Below are positions 8,107-16,941 of a DNA stretch of 64,000 nucleotides, piece after piece (within the stretch, counting starts at the first letter, position 1; the number at the start of each line of letters is the position of its first letter). The DNA is from Sphingomonas faeni. GTDB taxonomy: Bacteria; Pseudomonadota; Alphaproteobacteria; Sphingomonadales; Sphingomonadaceae. The stretch covers positions 1 through 64,000 of the forward strand of contig NZ_QAYE01000001.1 in the NCBI RefSeq assembly GCF_003053745.1, read 5' to 3'. The notes under the pieces were generated by a model. That model was not told the DNA's origin. It saw nothing but the letters and a program-made list of their open reading frames with translations, and searched no databases. The position numbers were made by a program, and so were the translations under genes.

Positions 8107-9490
8107 GGACGGTTCCAATTCGATGTGGGGCGGGCGGTTCGCCGAGGGGCCGGCAGCGGTCATGCGCGAGATAAACGCCTCCATTCCCTTCGACAAGCGC
8201 CTCTGGCAGCAGGATATTGCCGGATCGAAGGCGCATGTCGCGATGCTCGGCAAGCAGGGCATCGTTTCGGCCCAGGATGCCGCGACGATCTCGGCCGGCC
8301 TCGACACGGTGGCGGCGCATTATGCCGAGCACGGCGTCGAGGAGGATCTGGTCCTCGAGGACATTCATATGCAGACCGAGGCGCGGCTGGCCGATGCGAT
8401 CGGGCCGGTTGCGGGACGGTTGCATACCGCACGCTCGCGCAACGATCAGGTCGCAACCGACTTCCGGCTGTGGGTGCGCGACGCGATCGACCAGGCGCTG
8501 GCGGCGCTCGCCGGGTTCCAGGCGGCGTTGCTTGCGCGGGCGGAAGAGCATGCGGCGAGCGTGATGCCGGGCTTCACGCATTTGCAGTCGGCGCAGCCGG
8601 TGACGCTCGGGCATCACCTGATGGCGTATCATGCGATGATTTCACGCGACGTCGGGCGGTTCGCGGATGCCCGCGCACGGATGAATCGCTCGCCGCTCGG
8701 CTCGGCTGCACTGGCTGGCACGGGTTTCCCGATCGACCGCGCAATGACCGCCGAGGCGCTCGGCTTCGATGGCCCGATGACCAATTCGCTCGACGGCGTC
8801 AGCGACCGCGATTTCGCGATCGAGTATCTCACCGCCGCGACGCAGACCTCGCTGCACCTCTCGCGGCTCGCCGAGGAGTTCGTGCTCTGGGCGTCGCAGC
8901 CGTTCGGGTTCGTCGCGCTCAGCGATCAATGGTCGACCGGCAGCTCGATCATGCCGCAGAAGCGCAATCCCGATGCTGCCGAGCTGGTCCGCGGGCATGC
9001 CGGGCGGATCCTCGGCTGCATGACCGCGCTGATGGTGACGATGAAGGGCCTGCCGCTCGCCTATTCGAAGGACATGCAGGACGACAAGCCGCCGGTGTTC
9101 GAGGCGCACGACCTGCTCGCGCTGTCGATCGCGGCGATGACCGGGATGGTCGAGAGCGCGACGTTCCGCACCGATCGGATGCGCGGGCTGGCCGAGAGCG
9201 GCTTTGCAACCGCGACCGATCTGGCGGACTGGCTGGTACGCGAGGCGGGGCTCCCGTTCCGCGAGGCACACCATGTGACAGGGCGTGCGGTCAAGCTGGC
9301 CGAGGAGCGGAAAGTCGCGCTCGATGCGCTGCCGATCGAGGACCTGAAGGCAATCGATGCGCGGATCGACGAACGCGTGTACGGCGTGCTTTCGGTCGAT
9401 GCGTCGGTCGCCAGCCGGACCAGCTTCGGCGGCACTGCGCCGGACAATGTGCGCGCTGCTATCCGTGCAGCTCGGGGAGAAACGGCATGA
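8105..9490 (+). CDS. argH: Argininosuccinate lyase
   Basis: The last enzyme of arginine synthesis, splitting argininosuccinate into arginine and fumarate in the cytoplasm. It has 461 residues, the usual length. Family motifs are intact: WGGRFAEGP at the N-terminus, [12 protein letters not shown], and the flexible catalytic loop [12 protein letters not shown] with its serine. The ATG at 8105 is supported by AGGA upstream; an alternative ATG at 8123 lies directly before WGGRF. It overlaps the following lipoprotein gene by four bases, giving the order argH-lipoprotein-lysA. The start codon shares bases with the divergent TlpA-like gene. Confidence 0.97.
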   Translation: MDGSNSMWGGRFAEGPAAVMREINASIPFDKRLWQQDIAGSKAHVAMLGKQGIVSAQDAATISAGLDTVAAHYAEHGVEEDLVLEDIHMQTEARLADAIGPVAGRLHTARSRNDQVATDFRLWVRDAIDQALAALAGFQAALLARAEEHAASVMPGFTHLQSAQPVTLGHHLMAYHAMISRDVGRFADARARMNRSPLGSAALAGTGFPIDRAMTAEALGFDGPMTNSLDGVSDRDFAIEYLTAATQTSLHLSRLAEEFVLWASQPFGFVALSDQWSTGSSIMPQKRNPDAAELVRGHAGRILGCMTALMVTMKGLPLAYSKDMQDDKPPVFEAHDLLALSIAAMTGMVESATFRTDRMRGLAESGFATATDLADWLVREAGLPFREAHHVTGRAVKLAEERKVALDALPIEDLKAIDARIDERVYGVLSVDASVASRTSFGGTAPDNVRAAIRAARGETA

Positions 9491-9729
9491 AACGGCTTTT
9501 CGGCATCGTGGGATTGGCACTGGCCCTGTCGGGTTGCGGCGCAGCGGACGGGCTCGTCCCGGCGGAGGGCAAGACGCTCCCGATCGCGCCGTACGGTGCG
9601 AAAACGCCGCCGACTCCCGAGCAGTTGCTGACCCCCACGACGCAGCAACGCCCGCAGCGCAGCGACGAGCTGCTCACCACGTCCCAGCCGCGCCGCAGCG
9701 ACGAGTTCGACCTGCCGCCGCCGAATTGA
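9487..9729 (+). CDS. Small lipoprotein (80 aa) between argH and lysA
   Basis: A type II signal peptide ends in LALSGC (cysteine 17). The mature part is short, proline-, glutamine- and threonine-rich and probably disordered, with a repeated RSDE element (QRSDELLTT and RRSDEFDLP). It overlaps argH by four bases and ends 11 bp before lysA. Small lipoproteins in this position are recurrent between argH and lysA in proteobacteria. Their role is unknown to me. Confidence 0.8.
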   Translation: MKRLFGIVGLALALSGCGAADGLVPAEGKTLPIAPYGAKTPPTPEQLLTPTTQQRPQRSDELLTTSQPRRSDEFDLPPPN

Positions 9730-9740
9730 AGACCTGAATC

Positions 9741-11003
9741 ATGGATCATTTCGCCTATCGTAACGGTGTCATGCACGCCGAGGACGTCGCCCTGCCGGCG
9801 ATCGCCGAAGCCGTCGGCACGCCCGTCTATGTCTATTCCACCGCCACCTTCCGCCGTCACGCACAGGTGTTTCGCGACGCGCTGAAGGGCGCCGGGCGCG
9901 TCCATCTCGCCTATGCGATCAAGGCGAACCCCAACGTCGCGGTGCTCCGCGTGCTCGCCGACGAGGGATACGGCGCCGACGTCGTCTCCGCGGGCGAAAT
10001 GCAGCGTGCACTGGCGGCGGGGATCCCGGCATCGGACATCGTCTTCTCCGGCGTCGGCAAGACGCGCCGCGAACTGGCGCAGGCACTCGACGCGGGGATC
10101 GGCCAATTCAACCTCGAGCTGGAGGAGGAGGGCGAAGTCCTCGCCGCGCTCGCCCATGCCCGCGGCGAACGCGCGCCGGCGGTGCTGCGCGTGAACCCCG
10201 ACGTGGACGCGGGCACGCATGCGAAAATCTCGACCGGGCGCAAGGAGAACAAGTTCGGCGTCGCTATCGATCAGGCGGTGGCGATGTTCGATCGGCTGTC
10301 GAAGCATGACGGGCTCGACCTGCGCGGCGTTGCGATCCACATCGGCAGCCAGCTCGCCGATCTCGCGCCGCTCGAGGCTGCCTATGCGCGGATCGGCGAG
10401 TTGGTCGCCGAACTGCGCGCCGCGGGGCACACGATCAGCCGCGTCGATCTCGGCGGCGGTCTCGGTGTGCCCTACAAGCCCGACGACGTACTGCCGAGCC
10501 CCGCCGACTACGGCGCGATGGTCGCCCGCGCGACCGCCGACTGGGACGTCGAACTCATGTTCGAGCCCGGCCGGGTGATCGCGGGCAATGCCGGGGTGCT
10601 GCTCACCGAGGTGATCTGGGTGAAGCCCGGCGTCGTGAACCCGTACGTCATCGTCGACGCCGCGATGAACGACCTCGCGCGCGTCGCGATGTACGACGCG
10701 TATCACGACTTCGTCGCGGTCGAGCCAACCGGCGATCGGATGACCGCCAACATCGCCGGGCCGGTGTGCGAGACCGGCGATACCTTCGCGATGGGCCGCG
10801 ATATCGACGCGGTGAAGTCGGGCGATCTCGGCATCTTCCGTACCGCCGGAGCGTACGGCGCGACGATGGCGTCGACCTACAATAGCCGGGCGCTGGTGCC
10901 CGAGGTGCTGGTCGACGGCGACCGGTTCGCGGTGGTCGCCGACCGCATCCACCCCGAGACGATCCTGGCCGCCGAGCGCGTGCCGGAATGGTTGAAGCGG
11001 TGA
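9741..11003 (+). CDS. lysA: Diaminopimelate decarboxylase
   Basis: Makes lysine from meso-diaminopimelate, using PLP, in the cytoplasm. It has 420 residues with the PLP lysine in AIKANPN (about residue 61), HIGSQ, GGGLG, EPGR and the catalytic cysteine in GPVCETGD. Its place after argH and a small lipoprotein is the usual genomic setting, so I take this as the housekeeping copy and the gene at 4502-5734 as the extra one. It overlaps the cysG-like gene at its 3' end. Confidence 0.95.
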   Translation: MDHFAYRNGVMHAEDVALPAIAEAVGTPVYVYSTATFRRHAQVFRDALKGAGRVHLAYAIKANPNVAVLRVLADEGYGADVVSAGEMQRALAAGIPASDIVFSGVGKTRRELAQALDAGIGQFNLELEEEGEVLAALAHARGERAPAVLRVNPDVDAGTHAKISTGRKENKFGVAIDQAVAMFDRLSKHDGLDLRGVAIHIGSQLADLAPLEAAYARIGELVAELRAAGHTISRVDLGGGLGVPYKPDDVLPSPADYGAMVARATADWDVELMFEPGRVIAGNAGVLLTEVIWVKPGVVNPYVIVDAAMNDLARVAMYDAYHDFVAVEPTGDRMTANIAGPVCETGDTFAMGRDIDAVKSGDLGIFRTAGAYGATMASTYNSRALVPEVLVDGDRFAVVADRIHPETILAAERVPEWLKR

Positions 11004-11773
11004 TACTCCAGAGCCTGCCGCTGTTCGTGAGGCTGGCAGGGCGCCCGGTCATTCTGCTCGGCGAGGGCGAGGCGGCGGATGCGAAGCGGCGGTTGCTCGA
11101 CCGCGCGGGGGCGGACGTCGTCGGCGAGGATGCTCCGGCTGCGCTCGCGATCGTCGCGATCGACGACGAGGACGAAGCACTGGCAGCGGTCGCGCGGCTG
11201 AAGGCGCGCGGCATCCTCGTCAACGCGGTCGATCGCTCGGCGCTGTGTGACTTTACGCTGCCCGCGATCGTCGACCGCGCCCCGGTGCTGATCGCGATCG
11301 GCACCAGCGGCGTGTCGGCCGGCTTGGCGGCGGCGTTGCGCCAGCGACTGGAAGCACTGATCCCCGCCGATCTCGGCAAGCTGGCGCTGGCGTTGCAGGC
11401 TGCGCGGGGGGCCTTGCGAAAGCGCTGGCCCGACATGGGGGAGCGCCGCCGTGCGCTGGCGACGGCGATGGGGGCGGGCGGCATGCTCGATCCACTATCG
11501 CCGACGCATGACGTGGAGGCATGGCTGGCCCCGACAGCTGCGCCCGCTGCAAAGCGCGACGTGGCGATAACGCTTGTTCTCCTGTCCGACGATCCCGAGG
11601 ACCTGACGCTCCGCCAGGCTCGCGCGCTAGCCAGCGCCGACCGGGTCTATCACGGCCCTGATGTCCCCGCGGCGATCCTCGACCGCGCCCGTGCCGATGC
11701 CGCGCGGCTGTGCGCGGCGATGCCCGCCAATCCCGGCACCGGCCTGTCGGTCGAAGTCGAGATGGCACGATGA
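10988..11773 (+). CDS. Siroheme synthase N-terminal-like protein (precorrin-2 dehydrogenase type)
   Basis: A 261-residue protein resembling the CysG N-terminal half, which oxidises precorrin-2 and inserts iron to form siroheme. LFVRLAGRPVILLGEGEAAD matches the NAD-binding start, although the usual GGG is changed to GEGEA. ALCDFTLPAIVDRAPVLIAI is a strong match to the family. The last 75 residues (VAITLVLLSDDPEDLTLRQA) look like the start of the methyltransferase domain of full CysG, cut short and with its SAM-binding GxGPGDP altered. An alternative GTG start at 11000 would overlap the lysA stop as GTGA. Activity is plausible but not assured. Confidence 0.75.
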   Translation: MVEAVILQSLPLFVRLAGRPVILLGEGEAADAKRRLLDRAGADVVGEDAPAALAIVAIDDEDEALAAVARLKARGILVNAVDRSALCDFTLPAIVDRAPVLIAIGTSGVSAGLAAALRQRLEALIPADLGKLALALQAARGALRKRWPDMGERRRALATAMGAGGMLDPLSPTHDVEAWLAPTAAPAAKRDVAITLVLLSDDPEDLTLRQARALASADRVYHGPDVPAAILDRARADAARLCAAMPANPGTGLSVEVEMAR

Positions 11774-12723
11774 GCGGTTTCGCATTCCGGATCGTCGATG
11801 GGAAAGCGACCCGCGTCGACGTCAAGGAAGCGCTCACCTGCACTGCCGACCTCGTCTGGGTGCATTTGTCGACCACCGCCGAGCATGCGCAGACCTGGCT
11901 GCGCGACGAGGCCAAGCTGCTCGACTATGTCGTTGATGCGCTCACCGCGACCGAGACACGGCCGCGCTGCGAAGCGGTTGGTGATGGCGCGTTCCTCAAT
12001 TTGCGCGGGCGATCGAAGGAGGAGCTCGACACGTCCGACCTGCTCGCATCGGTGCGAATCTGGGCCGTGAAGGGCCGCGTCTATTCGGTCACGCGGAAGC
12101 CGCTGATCGCGGTCGCGGAGGTCGAGAAGATGGTCGAGCACCACGAGGTGCGCGATCCAGGCGACCTGATCGCCGCGTTCGCCACCGCGATCACCACCGA
12201 TCTCGATCCCGACGTGGCGACGCTCGGCGACGAACTCGACGATTGCGAGGAACAGCTCGACGCCAACCGCGTGTTCGAACTGCGCCGCGCGGTCAGTAAG
12301 GTGCGCGTCGCGGCGATCGGCTACAAACGCTTCCTCAGCCCGCAACGCGCGGCGCTGGAGAAGCTGGCGGCGCTACCCGGCGACTGGCTGGCGGACGACG
12401 ACCGGCTGCATCTCGCCGCGGCGGCGGACCGCGCCGCCCGGATGGCGGAGGAGCTGGAATCGATCCGCGAGCGCTCGGCGCTGATCCACGAGACGCTGAC
12501 CGACCTGCGCGCCGAACAGATCGACAACCGCTCGTTGATCATTTCGATCGCGGCGATGGTGTTCCTGCCGCTGACGTTCCTGACCGGTCTGTACGGCATG
12601 AACGTGAAGGGCCTGCCCTATGCCGAGGAGCCCTGGGCGTTCGATGCGATCGCCGGAGCCTGCGTGCTGATCGCGGTCGGTGTCGTGGCGTATTTCTCGA
12701 TGCGACACTGGTTCAAGCGGTAG
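11770..12723 (+). CDS. CorA/ZntB-type divalent metal transporter
   Basis: A 317-residue member of the CorA superfamily, closest in style to ZntB. A large N-terminal cytoplasmic domain with long helices (residues 1-255) is followed by two C-terminal membrane helices. The signature GMN is present in LTGLYGMNVKG, and acidic residues follow in the loop. It would form a pentameric channel moving Zn2+ or Mg2+ across the inner membrane. The start overlaps the previous stop as ATGA. It ends 3 bp from the convergent fliS stop, with no room for a separate terminator. Confidence 0.88.
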   Translation: MSGFAFRIVDGKATRVDVKEALTCTADLVWVHLSTTAEHAQTWLRDEAKLLDYVVDALTATETRPRCEAVGDGAFLNLRGRSKEELDTSDLLASVRIWAVKGRVYSVTRKPLIAVAEVEKMVEHHEVRDPGDLIAAFATAITTDLDPDVATLGDELDDCEEQLDANRVFELRRAVSKVRVAAIGYKRFLSPQRAALEKLAALPGDWLADDDRLHLAAAADRAARMAEELESIRERSALIHETLTDLRAEQIDNRSLIISIAAMVFLPLTFLTGLYGMNVKGLPYAEEPWAFDAIAGACVLIAVGVVAYFSMRHWFKR

Positions 12724-12726
12724 CGT

Positions 12727-13125
12727 TTACGCGGCGCTGGCGGTCCGCCACGCCTGCGCGATCTCGTCGAGCATGTCGGCGGAGTCGCGGAACGGCTGTG
12801 GGTCGTGGCCGAGCGAGGCGTTGATCACGGTTTTCCGCGCGCCGCCATATAGTCGCGCGAGCGTTTCCGAGACCTGGCCGCCTTTCTCGAAGTCGAGCCC
12901 GGCTTCGAGCGCGAACAGGATCGCGGTGGCGCGGGTGATCCGCTCGCTCTTGATCGCGAACTTGCGCTTTTCGCAGGCCCATGCGGCAGCGCGCAGGGCG
13001 GCGACCAGTTCTTTGTAGAGCAACTGGACGAGCGCAGGGCCGTCGGCGGTAGCGGTCTGGCCGACCGCGTCGATCTGACGATAGGTCGCGAACGGGTCGC
13101 GCATCAACGTGCTGGCGTAGGTCAC
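12727..13125 (-). CDS. fliS: Flagellin export chaperone FliS
   Basis: A small helical chaperone that holds flagellin unfolded until export through the flagellar secretion system. I chose the GTG at 13125, which overlaps the fliD stop as GTGA and has AAGGA directly upstream. This gives 132 residues starting VTYASTLMRDPFATYRQIDA, which fits the family start. A GTG at 13140 is possible but lacks a binding site. The four-helix region (LVQLLYKELVAALRAAAWA) is typical. It is the second gene of a fliD-fliS unit driven by a FliA-type promoter. Confidence 0.9.
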   Translation of the reverse strand: MTYASTLMRDPFATYRQIDAVGQTATADGPALVQLLYKELVAALRAAAWACEKRKFAIKSERITRATAILFALEAGLDFEKGGQVSETLARLYGGARKTVINASLGHDPQPFRDSADMLDEIAQAWRTASAA

Positions 13126-14567
13126 GAATCCTTGTTCCACGCGGCAATCTGGTTGGTGAGGAAGGTCTGCGTCGATTTATACGCCGACACGCGCGAATTC
13201 ATGCTGGCATATTGCTGCGTCAGGCGCGTGGTCAGCTGCGCGGACTGGTCGGTGACCTTGTCCTGCTGCTTGGCGACATCGGCCTCCGCCGCGGTGTAGC
13301 GCACGGTCGATGCGCCGAGACCGGTGACCGTGCTGGTCGCGCTGGTGGTCAACGCCGTCAGCGTCGCGGACAGGCCGAGCGCATTGGTGCCCGACGGCGC
13401 GAACATCGCCTCGACGGTGTCGGGGTTTGCCGCGAGTTGCTTGGCGAGCAGCGCGGAATCGACCCTCAGCGTACCGTCGGTGTTGGTGGCGACGCCGATC
13501 TCCGACAGCGACCGCGGAAGACCGGCAATCGCGCCACCGACCAACGGCTTCGACACCAGGGCTTGCAACGACCGCAGCAGCGATTTCGCGGCGGGATCCG
13601 CACGGAGGTTGCCGGTGATGGGATCGGTCTGTTCGGTGATCGTCTTCAGGACCTCGTTGTAGGTCGTGACGACATCGTTGACCGCTTGCGTCAGCGCGTC
13701 GGTCGGGGGCGTGCTGGTGAGAGAAACGGGGACTGTGGATATGCCGTTGAGCTGGAGCGTCACGCCGGTCACCAGGTCGCTGACGGTGTTGCCCGGGCGC
13801 TCGACGGCGATCCCGTCAACGGTCAGCTGCGCGTTCTGCGCGGTGGAGACGAGGCTGGTCTTCGTCGCAGAGCCGCCGATGTCGAGCGCGTCGCCCTTCT
13901 CTCCCTTCAGCGTGAAAGCGCTGTCGGTTCCGGTCGCGCCTTTGACCGAGAGGTACGCGCCACCCTTGGCGTCGGTAACGACCGAGGCGGTGACGCCGGT
14001 CTTCTGCGCGTTGATCGCGGCAGCGACCGCGTCGATGCTCCCGTCGCCGACGTCGATCGGAATGGCAGCGCCAGTGCCGATGGTCAGTGTCAGCTTACCC
14101 GTGCCGAGTGTCGTCGACCGGTTGGCGGCGGCCACCGGGCTGATCGTGCGCGCGACCTGCCCGGTAGCGAGGCGCGTCACCGTGATGCTTGACGACAGCC
14201 CCGACAATTTGGCACCCGACTGCGCGGTGGCTGACAGGATTGCAGCATTCGAGCTGGTCGGCTGAGTCTGCAGGCTGCCGCCCTTCACCAGATTGGCGAG
14301 CGCGGTCGAAAAGCCGGTCATCGTGCTCTTGAGCGTACCGACGCCCGAGATCTGCGCGGTGATCGTGTCGGATTTGGTCTTCAACGCGGCCGTCCGCGCA
14401 GCGAACTGCGCGGAGACGAGCGAGGTGACCAACGTGCCGGTATCGACGCCAGAGCCCGCGCTCAGCCCCTTCAGCAGTGCCTGCGTCGCGTCGTTGACGG
14501 CACTTTGCGCGGTAGGCGTGGGTGTCGGCGTCGGCGTGGCAGTCGTGCTGGTGGTCGAAGTTACCAT
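13122..14567 (-). CDS. fliD: Flagellar cap protein FliD
   Basis: Filament cap and hook-associated protein 2, secreted and assembled at the filament tip where it promotes flagellin polymerisation. It has 481 residues. The N-terminus is a threonine/proline run (TPTPTPTP) followed by GSGVDTGTLVTSLVSAQFAA, the usual D0 start. The middle has DGIAVERPGNTVSDLVTGVT, a FliD hallmark. The C-terminus is a coiled coil (YTAAEADVAKQQDKVTDQ) ending in FLTNQIAAWN. It has no signal peptide, as expected for type III export. A FliA promoter lies at 14601-14627. Confidence 0.95.
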   Translation of the reverse strand: MVTSTTSTTATPTPTPTPTAQSAVNDATQALLKGLSAGSGVDTGTLVTSLVSAQFAARTAALKTKSDTITAQISGVGTLKSTMTGFSTALANLVKGGSLQTQPTSSNAAILSATAQSGAKLSGLSSSITVTRLATGQVARTISPVAAANRSTTLGTGKLTLTIGTGAAIPIDVGDGSIDAVAAAINAQKTGVTASVVTDAKGGAYLSVKGATGTDSAFTLKGEKGDALDIGGSATKTSLVSTAQNAQLTVDGIAVERPGNTVSDLVTGVTLQLNGISTVPVSLTSTPPTDALTQAVNDVVTTYNEVLKTITEQTDPITGNLRADPAAKSLLRSLQALVSKPLVGGAIAGLPRSLSEIGVATNTDGTLRVDSALLAKQLAANPDTVEAMFAPSGTNALGLSATLTALTTSATSTVTGLGASTVRYTAAEADVAKQQDKVTDQSAQLTTRLTQQYASMNSRVSAYKSTQTFLTNQIAAWNKDS

Positions 14568-14600
14568 CGTGAAATCCCTGCACGTGCGCGCTCGTCTGTT

Positions 14601-14627
14601 AGAACGGCCATGCGGCGCGAATGTTTA
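14601..14627 (-). promoter_or_regulatory. FliA (sigma-28) promoter for fliDS
   Basis: Read on the minus strand: TAAAC, 14 bp, GCCGTTCT. The spacing is exactly that of the enterobacterial sigma-28 consensus (TAAAG-N14-GCCGATAA), and the -10 shares GCCGTT with three other promoters in this window. It overlaps the last codons of flhB and would give a leader of about 27 nt. Confidence 0.75.
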
Positions 14628-15767
14628 GGCCTGTTTCATGCCGTTTTCGTCGAACCGCGCATCCTTCGGCACTGTCACGAAGGGTTGAACCCCGCCGGCG
14701 GTACCGCCCGCTTCCGCGTTCAGCCCGAACACGAAAGCAAGCACGGTCGCGATCGCCGTATACAGGTCGTCGCGGACCTCCTGGCCTTCCTTGCTGGTAT
14801 AATAGACCGCGCGCGCCAGCACCGGATATTCGAGGATCGGCACGCGGCCTTCGCCGGCCAGTTCGCGGATCGCCAACGCGGTCGCACCGCGCCCCTTGGC
14901 GACCACCACCGGCACCTGGTCCTTGCCGCGATCGTAGCGCAGGGCGACAGCAAAGTGCGTCGGGTTGGTCAGCACGACATGCGCCTCCGCAACCGATTTC
15001 CGCAGGCCACCGCTCGCCATCGCGCGCATCTTCGCGCGCATCTGGCCCTTCGCCTCGCCATTGCCCTCGGTCGACTTGTGCTCGTCCTTCACCTCCTGCT
15101 TCGACATCCGCATCTTGCCCAGCCGGCGGATGATCTGGATCGGCAGGTCGATGCCGGCGATCGCACACAGCCCGAACGCCATCGCGATGAGGATGCCCTT
15201 GAAGATCCCGCCAAGCGTCGACAGCGCCTGGTTGAGATCCGCGGACGAGGCGAGGCCCATCGTGGAATGCGCGGCGTTCCACAGCATCCAGCCGCCGATC
15301 GTGCCGAGCAGGATGACCTTCAGCAGCGACTTGCCGAGTTCGATCCAGCCGTTTGCGCCGAAGATCCGCTTGAGCCCCGCCGCCGGATCGACGCGGCTGT
15401 ATTTGGGCGCGAGCAAGCCGCCGTTGAAGCCGAGCGACCCGAGCCCCGCCTGGCTCAGGATAGCGGCGCCGATGCTGACAATGAACAGGGTGATGAGCGA
15501 TGGCGCGAGCTTGCCGCCGGCTTCCATCAGCGGGCGCCACGGGGAGAAATCCTCGACATCGGCATGCGTAAACTGGAAGCTCGAGCTCATGATCGCCTTG
15601 CACGCCGAGATCAGCGTCGGCCCCGCGTAGATCAGCCACGCAACGCCGGCGAGCATGCTCAAAGCGGTAGCGAAGTCGCGAGACTTGAGGATGTCGCCCT
15701 TCTCGACCGCATCCTTCTTGCGCTTGGCGGTTGGTGCTTCTGTCTTTTCGCCCGAATCCTCAGACAT
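14625..15767 (-). CDS. flhB: Flagellar export switch protein FlhB
   Basis: Inner-membrane component of the flagellar type III export gate that controls the hook-to-filament switch. It has 380 residues: a basic N-terminal tail (KTEAPTAKRKKDAVEKGDI), four membrane helices, then a cytoplasmic domain containing the self-cleaving motif NPTH (HVVLTNPTHFAVALRYD). The start overlaps the fliR stop as ATGA. It is the last gene of the long flbD-fliE...flhB run; fliDS follows under its own promoter. Confidence 0.96.
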   Translation of the reverse strand: MSEDSGEKTEAPTAKRKKDAVEKGDILKSRDFATALSMLAGVAWLIYAGPTLISACKAIMSSSFQFTHADVEDFSPWRPLMEAGGKLAPSLITLFIVSIGAAILSQAGLGSLGFNGGLLAPKYSRVDPAAGLKRIFGANGWIELGKSLLKVILLGTIGGWMLWNAAHSTMGLASSADLNQALSTLGGIFKGILIAMAFGLCAIAGIDLPIQIIRRLGKMRMSKQEVKDEHKSTEGNGEAKGQMRAKMRAMASGGLRKSVAEAHVVLTNPTHFAVALRYDRGKDQVPVVVAKGRGATALAIRELAGEGRVPILEYPVLARAVYYTSKEGQEVRDDLYTAIATVLAFVFGLNAEAGGTAGGVQPFVTVPKDARFDENGMKQA

Positions 15768-16540
15768 CAGCCGAGCACCAGGTTTTCGGTCGCGGCGAGG
15801 CCTTCGCGGACGATCACGAGCATGTAGTCGCCCATCGTCGGGAACGCGATCGCCAGCGTGACGACGCCGACCGCGAGGCTGGCGGGCAGGCCGACCGCGA
15901 ACAGGTTGAGCGAGGGCGCAGCGCGGCTCAGCATCCCGACGACGATGTTGAGGCACAGCAGCAGGAACCCGACCGGGAGCGCGAGCAGCAGGCCGGCGAG
16001 AAACGCATAGCCACCGAAGAACGCGATCGCCTTCAGCCGCTCGACGCCGATCCACGCGGCGCCGGGCGGGAGCACGTCGTAGCTCTTCACCAGCAGGTCG
16101 ATCAGGATCAGGTGGCCGTCGACCGACAGGAACAGCAGCGTCAGCATGATCGAGAAGAACTGGCCGAGCGCTGGGGAGGACTTGCCGTTCTGCGGATCGA
16201 TCGAGGACGCGAAACCGAGCCCCATCGCGCCGCCGATCACTTCGGCCGCGATCATCGGCGCGGCGAACGCGATCTGGAGCACGAAGCCGAGCGCGAGGCC
16301 GACAAGGGCTTCGGCGGCGGCGGAGAGGATGGTGGAGACGGCGAAGATGTTCTGCGGCGGCACGATCGGATGCGCAGCGAGGACGAGGAAGCCGATCGCG
16401 CCCGACAGCGTGACGCGCACGGTCAGCGGCACCGAGACGCTACCGAACACAGGCGCAGCGATGAACGTCGCACCGATGCGGATCATCACGAACACGAGCG
16501 CCCAAAGCTGTGGCTCGATAGAAAGGCCGAAGCCTAGCAC
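15767..16540 (-). CDS. fliR: Flagellar export gate protein FliR
   Basis: A polytopic membrane protein of the type III export gate, 257 residues from the GTG at 16540. The frame stays open to 16618, but that extension only translates a palindromic repeat, and the first family-like residues are VLGFGLSIEPQLWALVFVMI. The binding site for this GTG (a GGAGGGGG stretch 8 bp upstream) is itself the edge of the repeat. Several hydrophobic helices follow. Only fliQ, fliR and flhB show this arrangement, where a repeat splits an otherwise tight operon. Confidence 0.93.
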   Translation of the reverse strand: MLGFGLSIEPQLWALVFVMIRIGATFIAAPVFGSVSVPLTVRVTLSGAIGFLVLAAHPIVPPQNIFAVSTILSAAAEALVGLALGFVLQIAFAAPMIAAEVIGGAMGLGFASSIDPQNGKSSPALGQFFSIMLTLLFLSVDGHLILIDLLVKSYDVLPPGAAWIGVERLKAIAFFGGYAFLAGLLLALPVGFLLLCLNIVVGMLSRAAPSLNLFAVGLPASLAVGVVTLAIAFPTMGDYMLVIVREGLAATENLVLG

Positions 16541-16549
16541 TGTAAAATC

Positions 16550-16653
16550 CCCCTCCCGCTTGCGGGAGGGGTCAGGGGAGAGCGCGACGTACGTACTGGC
16601 GTCAGGTTGGTGGGGCACGCCCCTCCCCCGACCCCTCCCGCAAGCGGGAGGGG
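16550..16653. repeat. Palindromic repeat pair between fliQ and fliR
   Basis: Two hairpins, CCCCTCCCGC-TT-GCGGGAGGGG at 16550-16571 and its inverse at 16632-16653, face each other around a 60-bp centre. The inverted symmetry extends inward (GTCAGGGGAG/CTCCCCCGAC). The layout is that of a REPIN: two REP hairpins in inverted order. A related element lies at 37740-37846. It provides the ribosome binding site for fliR. Confidence 0.8.
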
Positions 16654-16667
16654 AGCAGCAAGTGCGC

Positions 16668-16937
16668 TCATTTTACGAGATCCGGAATACGCTCGAAGAT
16701 CCCGATCGTGAAATCGCTCAGCAGCCCGAGGATCAGGCTGCCGAAGATCAGGATCGACACGGCCACCACCACCAGCTTGGGCACGAACGACAATGTCTGC
16801 TCATTGATCGACGTCGCCGCCTGGATCATCCCCAGGATCAGCCCCGCCAGCAGCGCCGGGATCAGGATCGGCGCACTCGCGAGCGCCAGCACCCACATCG
16901 TCTGGTTCGCGACGGTCAGGAAATATTGCGCGTCCAT
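16668..16937 (-). CDS. fliQ: Flagellar export gate protein FliQ
   Basis: An 89-residue inner-membrane protein with two helices (residues about 15-40 and 52-75), part of the FliPQR export gate. Family signatures are NQTMWVLALASAPILIPALL and AATSINEQTLSFVPKL. It starts 4 bp after the fliP stop. A 127-bp gap with a palindromic repeat separates it from fliR. Confidence 0.96.
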   Translation of the reverse strand: MDAQYFLTVANQTMWVLALASAPILIPALLAGLILGMIQAATSINEQTLSFVPKLVVVAVSILIFGSLILGLLSDFTIGIFERIPDLVK

Positions 16938-16941
16938 GCGC

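Noticed and set aside
9459..10952. A long minus-strand frame opposite lysA
   Set aside because: Antisense shadow; lysA on the plus strand has all catalytic motifs.
13126..13140. fliS start at GTG 13140
   Set aside because: No ribosome binding site; GTG 13125 has AAGGA and the GTGA overlap used throughout the operon.
16541..16618. N-terminal extension of FliR through the repeat
   Set aside because: The residues are translated palindrome sequence without family similarity, and the GTG at 16540 has the binding site.
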